Notes under the pieces: model-generated
What the model was told of the DNA's origin: nothing
Databases searched by the model: none
The model's input: the letters and a program-made list of their open reading frames with translations, nothing else
DNA from: G963663315 sp965231905
GTDB taxonomy: Bacteria > Pseudomonadota > Gammaproteobacteria > Arenicellales > Poriferihabitantaceae
Length of the DNA stretch: 64,000 nucleotides
Assembly: GCA_965231905.1 (NCBI GenBank)
Contig: CBDDOO010000001.1
Location: 186,001 to 250,000, forward strand
Direction of reading: 5' to 3'
In this document: positions 17,333-25,778 of the stretch, piece by piece
How the letters are laid out: the number at the start of each line of letters is the position of its first letter
How positions within the stretch are numbered: the stretch's first letter is position 1
Made by a program: the position numbers and the translations under genes

Positions 17333-18439
17333 ATGAGAGATTTTGACTACTGGAAGGTATTGCATGAAACCGAGAAACTGGAGGAATTCAGTTCGGATGA
17401 GAGAGGCCTGCTTTGGCTAAAAATAAAGTCCATTGCCCGAAAAGAGTTAATTTCTGAATTTGTTCAGAAAAACAGCATTGTTTTGAAAGAGATTTCATTA
17501 AACAGGCAATTTAGAGAACTATATGTTTTATTGATTAAAGACCCGCCTGGGTCACACGAGAAACTGAATGAGTACATTGACGAAAAGAACAAGATCGTTT
17601 TAGACGCTCTGGATACAGACAAACTGGTTTCAGAGCTTTACAGACTTAAATCTTTTGACTGGGGTGGTGATTACCAAAATTCTCTGGATAAGTATCTTGT
17701 AAGTCGCTATGTTAAAACTTTTCAATCGTATGATACGCTTGTTTCGAAATTTGAAACCGAGATAAGCGTAGCAGTACAAGGGTACATCCTCAACAGTTGG
17801 TATAATCATTGGTCCAGTATCCTTATCGAACATCTTTTTAAATCTCACACAGAAGTATTGCCTGCTATAGGTCAAATCAAACATGTAGATTTTTTTATCA
17901 GAAATGTTCCGTTTGATTTAAAAGTCACATATCTACCACGAGGATATATAAAGGCTAAAAGAAAGGAATCAGGGCTTCCTGTAGAGCTGACATATTTAAA
18001 GAGGAAGGCAAAAGAGTTAAATATTGATTTCAACAAGCAGGCTAAGCAAGACGATATTTGTTATGAAATAATCGAGAAAATGAAGGATAGGAACTCTAAA
18101 GAATGCAGGAATGTGATTGAGACGCTTGGAAATGAGAAAATGGATATTCTTAAAGAGGGGCAAGCAAACCCTCATCAACTGGCGATATGGTTGTATGAAA
18201 ATCAAGGTGAAATGCGTTTTGGCTCTGAGAACAGGTTGTTCCTTGTGCTTGTCGATTCCAATGACTTTGATGGTTCTTGGAAACTAAAGCGTAATATGGA
18301 TTTATTGAAACCTGCTATCAATGACTACCTGGATAATTTCCAGAGTAAAATACTTGCTGACTTGAAAATTAGTTTTAGATACAGGGGGAAGCAGCAGGCA
18401 TTTACAGCGCTTGCTGATGTAATATTTATTATCAAGTAG
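17333..18439 (+). CDS. Putative type II restriction endonuclease
   Basis: 368-residue protein with no named family that I can assign. Residues 184-199 contain HVDFFIRNVPFDLKVT, fitting a PD-(D/E)xK nuclease core with D186, D195 and K197. It follows the methyltransferase by 6 nt and shares its AT-rich composition, as expected of a cognate endonuclease. The N-terminal 150 residues are helical and charged and may carry recognition or dimerisation. No second nuclease motif, signal peptide or membrane segment is seen. Function is inferred from motif plus context. Confidence 0.7.
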   Translation: MRDFDYWKVLHETEKLEEFSSDERGLLWLKIKSIARKELISEFVQKNSIVLKEISLNRQFRELYVLLIKDPPGSHEKLNEYIDEKNKIVLDALDTDKLVSELYRLKSFDWGGDYQNSLDKYLVSRYVKTFQSYDTLVSKFETEISVAVQGYILNSWYNHWSSILIEHLFKSHTEVLPAIGQIKHVDFFIRNVPFDLKVTYLPRGYIKAKRKESGLPVELTYLKRKAKELNIDFNKQAKQDDICYEIIEKMKDRNSKECRNVIETLGNEKMDILKEGQANPHQLAIWLYENQGEMRFGSENRLFLVLVDSNDFDGSWKLKRNMDLLKPAINDYLDNFQSKILADLKISFRYRGKQQAFTALADVIFIIK

Positions 18440-18766
18440 ACTCAAGAAATAACCTGATCGTTCCCGAAAAGCTGAAAACATGGATGATTTGTAAGCAGAT
18501 CAAATACAGGTTAGCCATAATCATTCTTGGGGAAATTAAGTCCTACGATCTGAAACAAGGGCGCTGGCATGCGAAGTACCTGCCGCTTTGAGCATAAATT
18601 TTATTTGACGGCTATTTGACAGGAACGGCAGTTTCCGTATTGCGAGTCTCTCTAATATTCCGAATAAATATTTTTTTACAATCAGTTACGTATAAAAATC
18701 TATTTGACGGTTATTTGATAAAAGGACTGGAAAAACCGGTTTGGTCAATTCGGGCTCACTGCGCCA
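18440..18766. other. Gene-free gap with repeats between the type II system and the SDR gene
   Basis: A start-less open stretch (about 18452-18591, ending KQGRWHAKYLPL then stop) looks like the tail of a lost gene. The 20-mer TATTTGAYGGYTATTTGAYA occurs at 18602-18621 and 18701-18720. The stretch 18652-18735 is a diverged copy of the spacer at 7690-7772. Nothing here supports an intact gene. Confidence 0.5.
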
Positions 18767-18909
18767 TGCCGCTACCTACCCAACAACGGTACAGACAATT
18801 GGCTGCCGGTGATGTGTTCAGAGTGCTCTGACAGCAGATATAGATAATGGCGGATGATTTCAGGGTCGTTGGCGTCGCGTAACTGACTGATATCTTCGCC
18901 CGGGTAGAA
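18767..18909 (-). repeat. SDR 3' end, right copy of the 143-bp direct repeat
   Basis: Partner of 13155-13297. It contains the stop codon and last 46 codons of the intact SDR gene. The 23 bp around the stop are identical in both copies and could be the recombination core; the rest is about 84% identical. Confidence 0.8.
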
Positions 18910-19548
18910 TTGCTTTCGCAGCGCGGTTTTCACTTTCCCGCAATCCAGTGTATTGATACGGATATTCCGGTTTTCCCATTCGTGCGACAGGGTTTGAGAC
19001 AGGTTCTCAATGCCTGCGAAGGCGGCGCCGGTCGCTCCCCAGTAGGCCGAGCCGCAGCGACCGCTGGGCAGTACTGAAAATATGATGGAGGCCGGGTTGT
19101 CGTGTTTCAACAGTGGATACAAGGATCGGGTCAGATACATCGGGCGTATCAACTGTTGATCCAGAACTTGTCGCCAGACAGTCATATCACTGTGCGCCAC
19201 CGGGGTCAACGGTGAACCCCACATCGCACAATGCGCGAGACCATGAATTTCGGCGAAGGTCTGGCCCAAGGAATCGGCCAGCGCCGCGAACCCTTCAGGT
19301 TGTGCACGGCGAACATCAATTTCAATCATCATCGGTTCCGGATATCCCGACTCGCAAATCTGATCGTAAATCGGAATCAATTCCCTTTGTTTGCGATCAA
19401 GCAGTATGACGGTGGCGCCCGACTGCGCCGCGGCGACACAGACCGCGCCGCCGATTTGTGACGCCGCGCCGGTAACGACAATATTCCTGTCCGCCAGGGA
19501 AACAGGGTTTGCGCTGAAGCTGATCGCAATGTCAATCGAATCTGGCAT
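18772..19548 (-). CDS. YciK-like short-chain dehydrogenase, active site degenerate
   Basis: 258-residue Rossmann-fold protein of the SDR superfamily, most like YciK. The cofactor-binding region is NIVVTGAASQIGGAV. The segment that should hold the catalytic Tyr-x-x-x-Lys reads YWGATGAAFAGIE against WGAYAASKFA in YciK, so tyrosine and lysine are both replaced, and the catalytic serine region is also altered (FSVLPSGR). It may bind a ligand without reducing it, or be decaying. ATG 19548 overlaps the upstream glycosidase-like gene by 17 nt (same strand, probable operon). Its 3' end is the boundary of the accessory island. Confidence 0.75.
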   Translation of the reverse strand: MPDSIDIAISFSANPVSLADRNIVVTGAASQIGGAVCVAAAQSGATVILLDRKQRELIPIYDQICESGYPEPMMIEIDVRRAQPEGFAALADSLGQTFAEIHGLAHCAMWGSPLTPVAHSDMTVWRQVLDQQLIRPMYLTRSLYPLLKHDNPASIIFSVLPSGRCGSAYWGATGAAFAGIENLSQTLSHEWENRNIRINTLDCGKVKTALRKQFYPGEDISQLRDANDPEIIRHYLYLLSEHSEHITGSQLSVPLLGR

Positions 19549-20626
19549 TGACAGGGGAATGTGTTTTGTGTGAATCGTTTTGCAGTAACGATTTGAACGC
19601 ATGGTAGGAAGGCATCTTGCGCAAGCCGCCCTGGCGGTGATCCACCAGTCCGTAGCCGGGATTGATCAGTTGCCACCAATAGACACGTTCCACCCAGCCT
19701 GTACCCAGTGAAATCCTGAAATACTGTTTCAGGTAGTCAGCCTGGGTGGTTTCATCCACGGTCGTTTTCGGACTTCCGGAATTGGGAGTCCAGGGCCGGG
19801 TATCCAGGAGTGGCCAGTTTGTTTCTGTGATCCATAAATTGTCCCGGGTATTATTGGACAGTTTGAGCATGGCCTTGTTGAGTCGGATTTTGCGTTCAAG
19901 GTTGAAGTAACGATATTGCTTGTCAGTCGCCGCCCCCCGGCGATTGACGTACAGCAGCGCGGCGCAGCCATCCATGTTGTATCGCCAGGAGTTGAACAGG
20001 GTTCTTTGCATCGGGAGAGGTTCGAAATCAATGATGGATGAACCCAGTAACCGGATATGCGGATAATCCGCGCGGACATCATCCGCAATTTTGAACAGCC
20101 GAAGCGCATCACTGGTATTGCGGCATCCCCATTTTGAGCGATTCACGGCATTGCCAATCTTGAATATGCTGCAGTGGTTGGAAAATGCGCTAAAAATTTC
20201 ATGCAGCCGGCTTTGCCATAAATCGGTGTCCAGAACGCTCTCCCTGTCTTGCAGGATATTGATCACGAAGCGGTTGGCTTCAAATCTCTCCAGAAATTTC
20301 AGGTCATGGTCAAATTGGTCGGGCTGCCATACCGGGACTCGTAACAACAGATGTCTGACCCCCAACTCCTCAACCATTTCAATATGCGCATTCTGCCATT
20401 GCCGCTCCGAATTGATACCGAGTCCGGCGAAGTCAATCATTGTTTTGTTCTGGCGCTTCCTCAAGCGACTGTATTGCCAGGCCACCCCACCCGCCAAGCC
20501 AATTGCGGTAAAAAAAACCCTGGCGTATTCGCGAAGATTGGCCGCGGAAACTCTGGTTTTGTCCGCTTCCTGAATTATATAGGGTTGACAAGACCAGGGG
20601 TCCCACCAATCAGGATGTTGATTCAT
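19532..20626 (-). CDS. Glycoside-hydrolase-like TIM-barrel protein
   Basis: 364 residues. A hydrophobic segment (VFFTAIGLAGGVAWQY, about 37-52) suggests a membrane anchor near the N-terminus, followed by a barrel-like domain (MIDFAGLGINSERQW onward). LWITETNWPL contains the glutamate expected of a clan-A nucleophile, but the acid/base position where such enzymes have Asn-Glu reads IGNAVNRSKWG, so classical hydrolysis is doubtful. GWVERVYWWQLINPGYGLVD is a well conserved C-terminal block. It is translated into the SDR gene and shares a 103-bp divergent spacer with aroQ. Substrate unknown. Confidence 0.6.
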   Translation of the reverse strand: MNQHPDWWDPWSCQPYIIQEADKTRVSAANLREYARVFFTAIGLAGGVAWQYSRLRKRQNKTMIDFAGLGINSERQWQNAHIEMVEELGVRHLLLRVPVWQPDQFDHDLKFLERFEANRFVINILQDRESVLDTDLWQSRLHEIFSAFSNHCSIFKIGNAVNRSKWGCRNTSDALRLFKIADDVRADYPHIRLLGSSIIDFEPLPMQRTLFNSWRYNMDGCAALLYVNRRGAATDKQYRYFNLERKIRLNKAMLKLSNNTRDNLWITETNWPLLDTRPWTPNSGSPKTTVDETTQADYLKQYFRISLGTGWVERVYWWQLINPGYGLVDHRQGGLRKMPSYHAFKSLLQNDSHKTHSPVNARFD

Positions 20627-20729
20627 GAATTCTCGTTAATTGTCAATAAAATCCTGTCAATCTCGCCGAACTGGACTCTAAAATAGATTTTTGCGATAAT
20701 CTGAATCCGTTGTCAATGGTCGGTTTGTC

Positions 20730-21215
20730 ATGATCAAAATTCTTGTACTGCATGGGCCAAATCTCAATTTGCTGGGGACCAGGGAGCCTGAGCATTATGG
20801 GTTGATCAGCCTGGCTGAGATCAATAACCGGCTGATGCAACTGGCTGGCGCCGATGGTGTTGAACTCGAGTGTCGGCAGAGTAACGCTGAAAATGAACTC
20901 GTCAACTGGATTCAGCAGGCTCCTGATGAAAGCGTGGATTTTATCATTATCAATCCCGCTGCGTTCACCCATACCAGTATTGCGATGCGAGACGCTTTCA
21001 GCGCGGTCAGGATACCCTTCCTGGAAGTGCACCTGTCCAATGTGCATGCCAGAGAACCTTTTCGCAAAATCTCGTATTTTTCTGATATTGCAGAGGGAGT
21101 GATCGCCGGTTTTGGGCCTGCGGGTTATGAATCGGCATACCGCTTTGCCGCGTCGGCGCTCAGGAAGTCAGGTCAGGAACCATCAGAAAATCACCGGCTG
21201 GCACGAGGAAACTGA
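20730..21215 (+). CDS. aroQ: Type II 3-dehydroquinate dehydratase
   Basis: 161-residue dodecameric-type dehydroquinase of the shikimate pathway (3-dehydroquinate to 3-dehydroshikimate). The family signature LVLHGPNLNLLGTREPEHYG gives the catalytic tyrosine. NPAAFTHTS and EVHLSNVHAREPFR supply the other active-site residues. It is followed with a 1-nt overlap by accB, the classical aroQ-accB-accC order of gammaproteobacteria. Confidence 0.95.
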   Translation: MIKILVLHGPNLNLLGTREPEHYGLISLAEINNRLMQLAGADGVELECRQSNAENELVNWIQQAPDESVDFIIINPAAFTHTSIAMRDAFSAVRIPFLEVHLSNVHAREPFRKISYFSDIAEGVIAGFGPAGYESAYRFAASALRKSGQEPSENHRLARGN

Positions 21216-21709
21216 TGGATTTAAGAAAGATAAAAAAACTGATCGAATTGCTGGAAGACTCCGCCTTGCTTGAGATGGAAATTACCGAAGGTGACAGTAC
21301 GATCAGGCTGAGTCGTACTGGCGGCGCTCCGGTTGCGCCCCCCACCACACCCGCTTTGCGGGATGTGACTCCCCCTCAAGGGGGGAGTGATGCGCCCCCC
21401 GCTGATTCCCGGACGGTCAGGGAAACGCCGCCACCTGCCGTTCAGACTGGATCAATGGATACAGACGAAGCAGCCGGGATTGTGGTCAATTCACCGATGG
21501 TCGGGACATTTTATAATGCGTCATCCCCGGATTCCAGTCCGTATGTTTCTGTCGGAACGGTGGTTGAGCCGGGAGATGCCCTGTGTATTATCGAGGCAAT
21601 GAAAACCTATAACCAGTTGGAGGTAGAAGTGGCAGGAACGGTTAAAGCGATTTACAAGAAGAATGGTGACCCGGTTGAGTTCGGGGAACCCTTGTTTCTG
21701 ATTGTCTGA
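21215..21709 (+). CDS. accB: Biotin carboxyl carrier protein of acetyl-CoA carboxylase
   Basis: 164-residue BCCP. It has an N-terminal helix region (MDLRKIKKLIELLEDS), a Pro/Ala-rich linker and a biotinyl domain whose target lysine is in EAMKTYNQLE. The methionine that normally follows the biotinylated lysine is threonine here, which is unusual. Part of the linker (ALRDVTPPQGGSDAPP) is encoded by a GC-rich hairpin (ACTCCCCC 21368-21375 with GGGGGAGT 21381-21388). This resembles the intergenic repeats near 46770 and suggests a repeat inserted in frame. The start overlaps the aroQ stop. Confidence 0.93.
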   Translation: MDLRKIKKLIELLEDSALLEMEITEGDSTIRLSRTGGAPVAPPTTPALRDVTPPQGGSDAPPADSRTVRETPPPAVQTGSMDTDEAAGIVVNSPMVGTFYNASSPDSSPYVSVGTVVEPGDALCIIEAMKTYNQLEVEVAGTVKAIYKKNGDPVEFGEPLFLIV

Positions 21710-21730
21710 CCTGTTTTATTGATTTACAGG

Positions 21731-23080
21731 ATGAATCAGATCAAAAAGCTGGTTATTGCCAATCGTGGCGAGATCGCGCTGCGAATTCTTCGTGCTTGCC
21801 GGCAACTGGATATACTGACGGTGGCGCTGCATTCCGAGGCAGACAAGGATGCCAAGTATGTACGTCTGGCGGATGAGTCTGTGTGCATTGGGCCGGCCTG
21901 CGCCTCTGACAGTTACCTGAATATTGCTTCGGTCATTGCGGCCGCGGAAGTGACCGAGGCGAATGCGATACATCCCGGTTATGGTTTCCTTTCCGAAAAT
22001 CCGAATTTCGCGGAACAGGTTGAGCGAAGCGGATTTGTATTTGTCGGGCCGACTGCTGACACAATCAGAACAATGGGGGACAAGATATCTGCCATTGCTG
22101 CGATGCGCGCGGCCAGCGTGCCTTGTGTCCCGGGGTCTGATGGGCCCTTGCCTCAGGATATGGATGGAGTGAGAGCGCTGGCAGAGCGAATCGGATATCC
22201 GCTGATGCTCAAGGCGACCGGCGGCGGCGGTGGCAAGGGAATGCGGGTAGTGAGGGATGAGTCCAGGCTGCTTGATTCAATCAATACTACCAGACAGGAA
22301 GCGTCCTCGGCATTTGGCAATGATGTTTTGTATATGGAACGGTTTCTTGAGGCGCCCAGGCATATCGAAATCCAGGTGCTGGCAGATACTCATGGCAATG
22401 CGGTTCATCTTGGCGACCGTGATTGTTCCATGCAGAGAAAACACCAAAAAGTGATAGAAGAAGCGCCTGCTCCCGGCATCTGTGAGGAAAAAAGATTTGA
22501 AATCGGCAGGATCTGTGTGGATGCCTGCAAGCAGATTGGATATCGGGGTGTCGGCACCTTCGAATTTCTTTACCAGGACGGGGAGTTTTACTTTATCGAG
22601 ATGAATACACGGATTCAGGTCGAGCATCCGGTAACGGAAATGGTCACAGGCATCGACTTGTTGCAGGAGCAGATCCGTGTTGCGGATGGGCAGGAACTGA
22701 GGTTTACGCAGGATCAGATTCAGTTAAACGGACATGCATTCGAATGCCGCATCAATGCGGAAGACCCAAAAACATTCATGCCCTCTCCGGGGCGGATTAC
22801 GCAGTACCACATGGCTGGAGGCCCGGGAGTTCGGGTTGATTCCCATGTTTACAGTTATTATGTGGTTCCCCCTTATTATGATTCCATGATTGGAAAAGTG
22901 ATTACCCATGGCATGCATCGGACCGAAGCATTGGCAAGAATGAGTGGCGCTCTGCAGGAAATGGTGGTTGAAGGAATAAAAACCAATATTCCGTTGCACA
23001 GGGAACTGGTCCAGGACCCCGGATTTATCAATGGGGGGTGTGATATTCACTATCTGGAGAAGAAATTTTCCATTACTTGA
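21731..23080 (+). CDS. accC: Acetyl-CoA carboxylase biotin carboxylase subunit
   Basis: 449-residue ATP-grasp enzyme that carboxylates the biotin on AccB, the first step of fatty-acid synthesis. Family landmarks are KLVIANRGEIALRILRAC at the start, HPGYGFLSEN, the glycine-rich KATGGGGGKGMRVV loop, ERFLEAPRHIEIQVLAD and EMNTRIQVEHPVTE with the catalytic residues. ATG 21731 gives the normal N-terminus; a TTG 12 nt earlier is in frame. It is co-directional with accB, 21 nt downstream. Confidence 0.95.
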   Translation: MNQIKKLVIANRGEIALRILRACRQLDILTVALHSEADKDAKYVRLADESVCIGPACASDSYLNIASVIAAAEVTEANAIHPGYGFLSENPNFAEQVERSGFVFVGPTADTIRTMGDKISAIAAMRAASVPCVPGSDGPLPQDMDGVRALAERIGYPLMLKATGGGGGKGMRVVRDESRLLDSINTTRQEASSAFGNDVLYMERFLEAPRHIEIQVLADTHGNAVHLGDRDCSMQRKHQKVIEEAPAPGICEEKRFEIGRICVDACKQIGYRGVGTFEFLYQDGEFYFIEMNTRIQVEHPVTEMVTGIDLLQEQIRVADGQELRFTQDQIQLNGHAFECRINAEDPKTFMPSPGRITQYHMAGGPGVRVDSHVYSYYVVPPYYDSMIGKVITHGMHRTEALARMSGALQEMVVEGIKTNIPLHRELVQDPGFINGGCDIHYLEKKFSIT

Positions 23081-23114
23081 GTTCTGTTCATCCGCCAAAT
23101 TGCAAGTCCAGTAT

Positions 23115-24104
23115 ATGAGTGAAAATCGTTTTTGCTGTTGTCCGCATTGCCAGACTCTTTTTCGTTTATCCGAGGAAAATCTGAACCGTCAGTCCACTTT
23201 GTTTCGTTGTTATGTCTGCCGTGAAGTGTTTGATTCAAGCGTCAATACGGTAGCAGAGACCAATCCGGGATTTGCCGTTGCGCCAACTCGATTCACGGGC
23301 CTTAAGGAGCGGCCGGATAAGGACATTACCTCTGACCCCGGGCACAGCCATGCCCCGTCGGAAGATGCCAGCCAGAGAAATGGCGGTTTGACGGAGCCCT
23401 CGATGTTCAATGATTCAATCGACATTGACGCTGAAGATTCAAAGGAGCCTTTTGAGGATGGATCAGATCTTCGGCGGGAAATCCCTTCCGTCAGAAACGG
23501 GTCCGGTCAACCGGGTGATCCTGAGGCCGAAAAGATACCGGAAAGACGGGTGACACAGCCCGTATTGGAAGAGGTTCCATTGGACTGGATGAGCAAAAAC
23601 ACAGCGCATGAGTACATAAAGGATCGCCGTAAACCATTGATCGCACTGGCCTGGTGTATTGCTTCCGTGGGTCTGTTGTTACTGTTGTCATTGCAGATAA
23701 AGTATTTTTATGTGGAAAAGTTTGCCCAGGATCAGTCCCTCCGCAAGTATTTGATCGGGTTTTGCAAGATTGCAAGTTGTGAACTCCCGCCACTAAAATC
23801 CCCGGACCTGTTTGCTCTTGCCGATACGAAAATTGATCTGCATCCCGATCAACCCGATGCGCTTCGCGTCACCGTGAAACTGCTCAACCGGGCCGGATAC
23901 CCTCAGCCTCATCCTGATTTGCGGATTACCCTGACAGACCAGGCAGGACGTGTAGTCGGACGCAGGTCTTTTCCCCCGGAATCCTATTTGGCGGCAGGTA
24001 GTGAAAGCATGGTGGGTGATGGTGAACTGGTATCCTTGTTGTTTGATCTTGCCCGACCCCACGAAAAAGCAGTCGGGTTTGCCGTTAATATCGTTACGGA
24101 TTGA
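23115..24104 (+). CDS. MJ0042-type zinc-ribbon membrane protein with DUF3426 domain
   Basis: 329 residues. The N-terminal zinc ribbon has two CxxC pairs (CPHC and CYVC) in the MJ0042 arrangement. An acidic, low-complexity middle is followed by one transmembrane helix (IALAWCIASVGLLLLLSLQI, about 200-219) and a DUF3426 domain (ALRVTVKLLNRAGYPQPHPD, PPESYLA). Such genes normally lie between prmA and dusB-fis downstream of accBC; here both flanking genes are missing. Function of the family is unknown; topology suggests zinc ribbon inside, DUF3426 outside. ATG 23115 is preferred to the long upstream extension inside accC. Confidence 0.8.
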   Translation: MSENRFCCCPHCQTLFRLSEENLNRQSTLFRCYVCREVFDSSVNTVAETNPGFAVAPTRFTGLKERPDKDITSDPGHSHAPSEDASQRNGGLTEPSMFNDSIDIDAEDSKEPFEDGSDLRREIPSVRNGSGQPGDPEAEKIPERRVTQPVLEEVPLDWMSKNTAHEYIKDRRKPLIALAWCIASVGLLLLLSLQIKYFYVEKFAQDQSLRKYLIGFCKIASCELPPLKSPDLFALADTKIDLHPDQPDALRVTVKLLNRAGYPQPHPDLRITLTDQAGRVVGRRSFPPESYLAAGSESMVGDGELVSLLFDLARPHEKAVGFAVNIVTD

Positions 24105-24105
24105 A

Positions 24106-24133
24106 GGGTGGGCACACAGACCCACCCCTGCGG
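24106..24133 (+). repeat. GC-rich dispersed repeat (GGGTGGGCACACAGACCCAC type)
   Basis: The segment can pair with itself (GGGTGGG with CCCACCC). It matches in pattern the copies at 32235-32257 (opposite orientation), 37801-37831 and 46977-47006. It sits where dusB and fis would be expected, between the DUF3426 gene and purH. Confidence 0.65.
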
Positions 24134-24180
24134 ATGTTGATGATATCGAAGGTATGCGCCAATGCGGGGAAACAGATAAA

Positions 24181-25773
24181 ATGGGAACTGAAATGACCAG
24201 AATCATCCGCAGAGCGCTGATCAGTGTTTCTGACAAACAGAATCTTGTTGAACTGGCCAGGGCCTTGTCCAGGCATGACATAGAGATATTGTCGACCGGA
24301 GGGACTGCGAGCCTGCTTGCGGGGGAAGGCATTCATGTTGTTGAGGTCAGCGAACATACCGGGTTCCCGGAAATAATGGACGGCAGGGTAAAGACCTTGC
24401 ATCCGGCTATCCATGGAGGAATTTTGGGTCGGCGCGGGATAGATGACGACGTCATGGCATCGAACAATATCAAGCCGATTGACCTGGTGGTGGTGAATCT
24501 GTATCCATTCCGGCAAACCATTTCCAGACCCGAGTGTACTCTGGCGCGGGCGATTGAAAATATTGATATTGGTGGTCCTGCACTGCTGCGCGCGGCCGCC
24601 AAAAATCATGCCGATGTGACCGTGGTCGTGGATGTCGATGATTACATCCGGGTTATGCAGGAGCTGGATGACAATGGCGGCGCTGTTTCAGATGAGTTAC
24701 GGTTTGATCTGGCGGCAAAGGCGTTTGAACATACTGCAAGCTATGACGATGCAGTCGCCAACTATCTGGGGACGTTGTCGAAGTCGGGTTCCAGTCGGTT
24801 TCCCCGGACATTCAACCATCAATATATCAAGAAACAGGAAATGCGTTATGGTGAAAACCCTCATCAATCGGGCGCCTTTTATGCCGGTTGCAATCCCGGC
24901 CGGACCAGTGTCTCGGCTGCCATGCAAATTCAGGGCAAGGAGTTGTCCTACAACAATATTGCAGATACCGATGCAGCGCTCGAATGCGTCAAGCAGTTTT
25001 CAGATGGAGATGGTTACGCCTGTACCATTGTAAAACACGCAAATCCGTGTGGTGTCGCGGTCAGGGATTCGCAGGAGGCGGCTTACCGGTGCGCCTGGCG
25101 CACTGATCCTGAATCCGCATTTGGCGGCATAGTGGCCTTTAATACTGAATTGGAAGCTGAAACCGCCAGGGCCATTGTTCGGCAACAATTTGTGGAGGTA
25201 ATCATTGCTCCACAAATAACGGATGGGGCCAGACAGGCGCTCAGGAACAAGCAGGATGTTCGAGTACTGGAGTGCGCAACCGGGAGTGGGGGGATATCTG
25301 TACCTGCTTCGGAAACCCTGGATTTCAGGAAAGTCAATGGCGGGTTGCTGGTACAGCAGATTGATGCCGCTCTTTATCAAAATCTGGATGCGGTGACGAA
25401 ACGCCATCCGGACGAAGACGAAATGCGGGATTTGCTGTTTTCCTGGAAAGTGGCGAAGTATGTCAAGTCAAACGCTATTGTCTATGCTTCGAACAACGCG
25501 ACCATAGGGATTGGCGCGGGACAGATGAGCCGGGTCAATTCGGCCAGAATTGCCATCATAAAAGCGCAGCAGGCGGGATTGAAGGTTGAGGGAGCCGTGA
25601 TGGCTTCGGATGCGTTTTTCCCGTTCCGTGATGGTCTGGATAATGCAGCCCGCGCCGGTATCCGGGCAGTGATTCAGCCGGGCGGCTCAAGGCGTGACGC
25701 CGAGGTGGTCGCGGCGGCGGATGAGCATGGCATTGCAATGATATTTACCGGGATGCGCCATTTCAGGCACTGA
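24181..25773 (+). CDS. purH: Bifunctional AICAR transformylase/IMP cyclohydrolase
   Basis: 530-residue enzyme for the last two steps of IMP synthesis. The N-terminal cyclohydrolase domain shows RALISVSDKQNLVELARAL, STGGTA and KTLHPAIHGGIL. The C-terminal transformylase domain shows MRYGENPHQSGAFY, the catalytic KHANPCGVAV segment and a final SDAFFPFRDGLD block. ATG 24181 (GGGGAA 8 nt upstream) or ATG 24193 could be the start. It uses 10-formyl-THF, as does the formyltransferase-type gene at 54341. purD follows after one intervening gene. Confidence 0.95.
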   Translation: MGTEMTRIIRRALISVSDKQNLVELARALSRHDIEILSTGGTASLLAGEGIHVVEVSEHTGFPEIMDGRVKTLHPAIHGGILGRRGIDDDVMASNNIKPIDLVVVNLYPFRQTISRPECTLARAIENIDIGGPALLRAAAKNHADVTVVVDVDDYIRVMQELDDNGGAVSDELRFDLAAKAFEHTASYDDAVANYLGTLSKSGSSRFPRTFNHQYIKKQEMRYGENPHQSGAFYAGCNPGRTSVSAAMQIQGKELSYNNIADTDAALECVKQFSDGDGYACTIVKHANPCGVAVRDSQEAAYRCAWRTDPESAFGGIVAFNTELEAETARAIVRQQFVEVIIAPQITDGARQALRNKQDVRVLECATGSGGISVPASETLDFRKVNGGLLVQQIDAALYQNLDAVTKRHPDEDEMRDLLFSWKVAKYVKSNAIVYASNNATIGIGAGQMSRVNSARIAIIKAQQAGLKVEGAVMASDAFFPFRDGLDNAARAGIRAVIQPGGSRRDAEVVAAADEHGIAMIFTGMRHFRH

Positions 25774-25778
25774 ATAAA

